The notes under the pieces are model-generated. The model was not told the DNA's origin. It ran no database searches and saw only the letters and a list, made by a program, of their open reading frames with translations. Made by a program: the position numbers and the translations under genes. A stretch of DNA of 64,000 nucleotides from Planosporangium thailandense (GTDB lineage Bacteria > Actinomycetota > Actinomycetes > Mycobacteriales > Micromonosporaceae): the NCBI RefSeq assembly GCF_011947195.1, contig NZ_JAATVY010000002.1, forward strand, positions 186,001 through 250,000, read 5' to 3'. Numbering within the stretch: position 1 is the stretch's first letter; every line of letters begins with the position of its first letter. Below, in pieces: positions 63,144 to 64,000 of this stretch.

Positions 63144-64000
63144 CTACAGCAGACGAAGCTGGCGGTCGCGCGGCTTGCGGGGCTCGTCGCCGCCGCGCCG
63201 CTCCAACAGCCCCGGGTCGATCGACGACAGGAACGGCGACGGCGCCATGTCACGCTCCGAGCCGTACCGGAACCGCCGGCGGGTATGGCTCACGTAAAGC
63301 CGGGACTGCGCCCTGGTCAGACCCACGAAGAACAGCCGCCGCTCCTCGGCGACCTCCTCGTCGGACGGCTCCGTGCCCGGACGCCGCAGCGGCAGCAGCC
63401 CGTCCTCGCAGCCGACCAGGAACACCACCGGGAACTCCAGGCCCTTCGCGGCGTGCAGCGTGAGCAGCACGACCCGATCGGCCCGCGGGTCGAACGCGTC
63501 GACCTCCGCGCCGGTCGCGAGCTCGCGCAGGAACCGCTCGAGATCGTCACCGCAGCGGGCCGCCAACGGCGTGAGCAGGTCGATCGCCGTATGCACGTCC
63601 TCGGCCCGCAGCCCGCCGTCCAGGTCGTCGAGCGCCGGCTGGGCGCAGCGCTCCGCCAGCACCTGGCCCACCAGCCGGATACGCGCCGCGAGCGACCCGG
63701 ACAGGCCGGTGGCGAAGCGCAGTTCCCGGGCGAGCGCGGCGACCCCCGGCCGGTCGAGCAGCCGGTCGTGCGAGCGTTTCTGCACCGGGATGCCGGCCCG
63801 CGACAGCGCGTCGACGACCGCCGCGGCCTGCGCGTCCGTGCGGTACAGCACGGCGATGTCGGTGAACGACACCGTCCCGTCCGGCGTGGCGCGGGAGTCG
63901 ACCCGGCCGGAGTCCAGCGACCGGTGTGAGACGCCGCCCACCAGCTCGTCGACGGTACGGACGACGAAGTCGGCCTCGTCGGCCACGGAAGCCGCCGCGT
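63144..64000 (-). CDS. UvrD/PcrA-type superfamily 1 helicase (C-terminal part; start beyond window)
   Basis: About 285 codons of a 3'-5' DNA helicase, open to the right edge with no stop codon. Motif IV-VI segments are present: IAVLYRTDAQAAAVVDALSRAGIPVQ, VVLLTLHAAKGLEFPVVFLVGCEDGLLP (motif V) and EERRLFFVGLTRAQSRLYVSHTRRR (motif VI with the arginine finger). The C-terminus is short and basic. The Walker A half lies outside the window, so the exact family member cannot be set. Confidence 0.93.
   Translation of the reverse strand, partial: AAASVADEADFVVRTVDELVGGVSHRSLDSGRVDSRATPDGTVSFTDIAVLYRTDAQAAAVVDALSRAGIPVQKRSHDRLLDRPGVAALARELRFATGLSGSLAARIRLVGQVLAERCAQPALDDLDGGLRAEDVHTAIDLLTPLAARCGDDLERFLRELATGAEVDAFDPRADRVVLLTLHAAKGLEFPVVFLVGCEDGLLPLRRPGTEPSDEEVAEERRLFFVGLTRAQSRLYVSHTRRRFRYGSERDMAPSPFLSSIDPGLLERRGGDEPRKPRDRQLRLL

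Noticed and set aside
61243..63297. Long rightward frame crossing the LppU-like gene and the prepilin peptidase
   Set aside because: It overlaps two well-supported genes in other frames and has no domain.

Overview
This is the replication-origin region of a high-GC actinobacterial chromosome, most likely a member of the Micromonosporaceae (inference from gene order, GC-rich third codon positions, frequent GTG starts and protein sequence style; no rRNA is present to confirm it). dnaA and dnaN are transcribed leftward, so the window is inverted relative to the usual dnaA-forward display.

Layout. 1-9 kb: gyrA (cut by the left edge), gyrB, a small conserved hypothetical gene, dciA, recF, gnd and dnaN. 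About 9.0-9.5 kb: oriC between dnaN and dnaA, with many DnaA boxes and an AT-rich stretch. 9.5-18.3 kb: dnaA, then the divergent rpmH-rnpA-yidD-yidC-jag-rsmG-parA-parB run, with three perfect parS cores. 18.5-29 kb: a HIT-like protein, a GNAT protein, a cwlM-type amidase homologue, and a leftward murJ / pseudokinase / sigM / anti-sigma / trxB / trxA cluster matching the known actinobacterial arrangement. 29-36 kb: CCA-adding enzyme, cyclophilin, MFS transporter, ogt, and padR-ino1. 36-46 kb: DUF5318 protein, class A PBP (ponA), membrane glycosyltransferases, endonuclease IV and the rpsF-ssb-rpsR-rplI operon. 46-54 kb: a very long disordered membrane protein, dnaB and a GGDEF-EAL protein. 54.8-57.4 kb: moaC-mog-moeA-moaE. 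57.4-64 kb: a GT87 protein, DoxX protein, AAA ATPase, LppU-like protein, prepilin peptidase and the C-terminal part of a UvrD-type helicase (cut by the right edge).

How it works together. The core encodes replication initiation and fork proteins (DnaA, DnaN, RecF, DciA, DnaB, SSB, gyrase), chromosome segregation (ParA, ParB, parS), membrane-protein insertion (YidC, YidD), and envelope growth with its control (PonA, MurJ, the pseudokinase, CwlM, SigM). DnaA-box clusters lie not only in oriC and the dnaA leader but also between gyrB and gyrA, downstream of parB, upstream of dnaB and at 62.4 kb, which suggests that DnaA may control or be titrated by several loci here.

No mobile element, CRISPR array, rRNA or tRNA gene was recognised, and no clearly foreign island. 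The most unusual items are the remote DnaA-box cluster, the AAA ATPase gene with CTAGC repeats in its promoter, a probable ribosomal-protein leader before rpsF, an S18 without zinc ligands, the parS sites read as VSRET within the parA reading frame, and the AT-rich gap before moaC.
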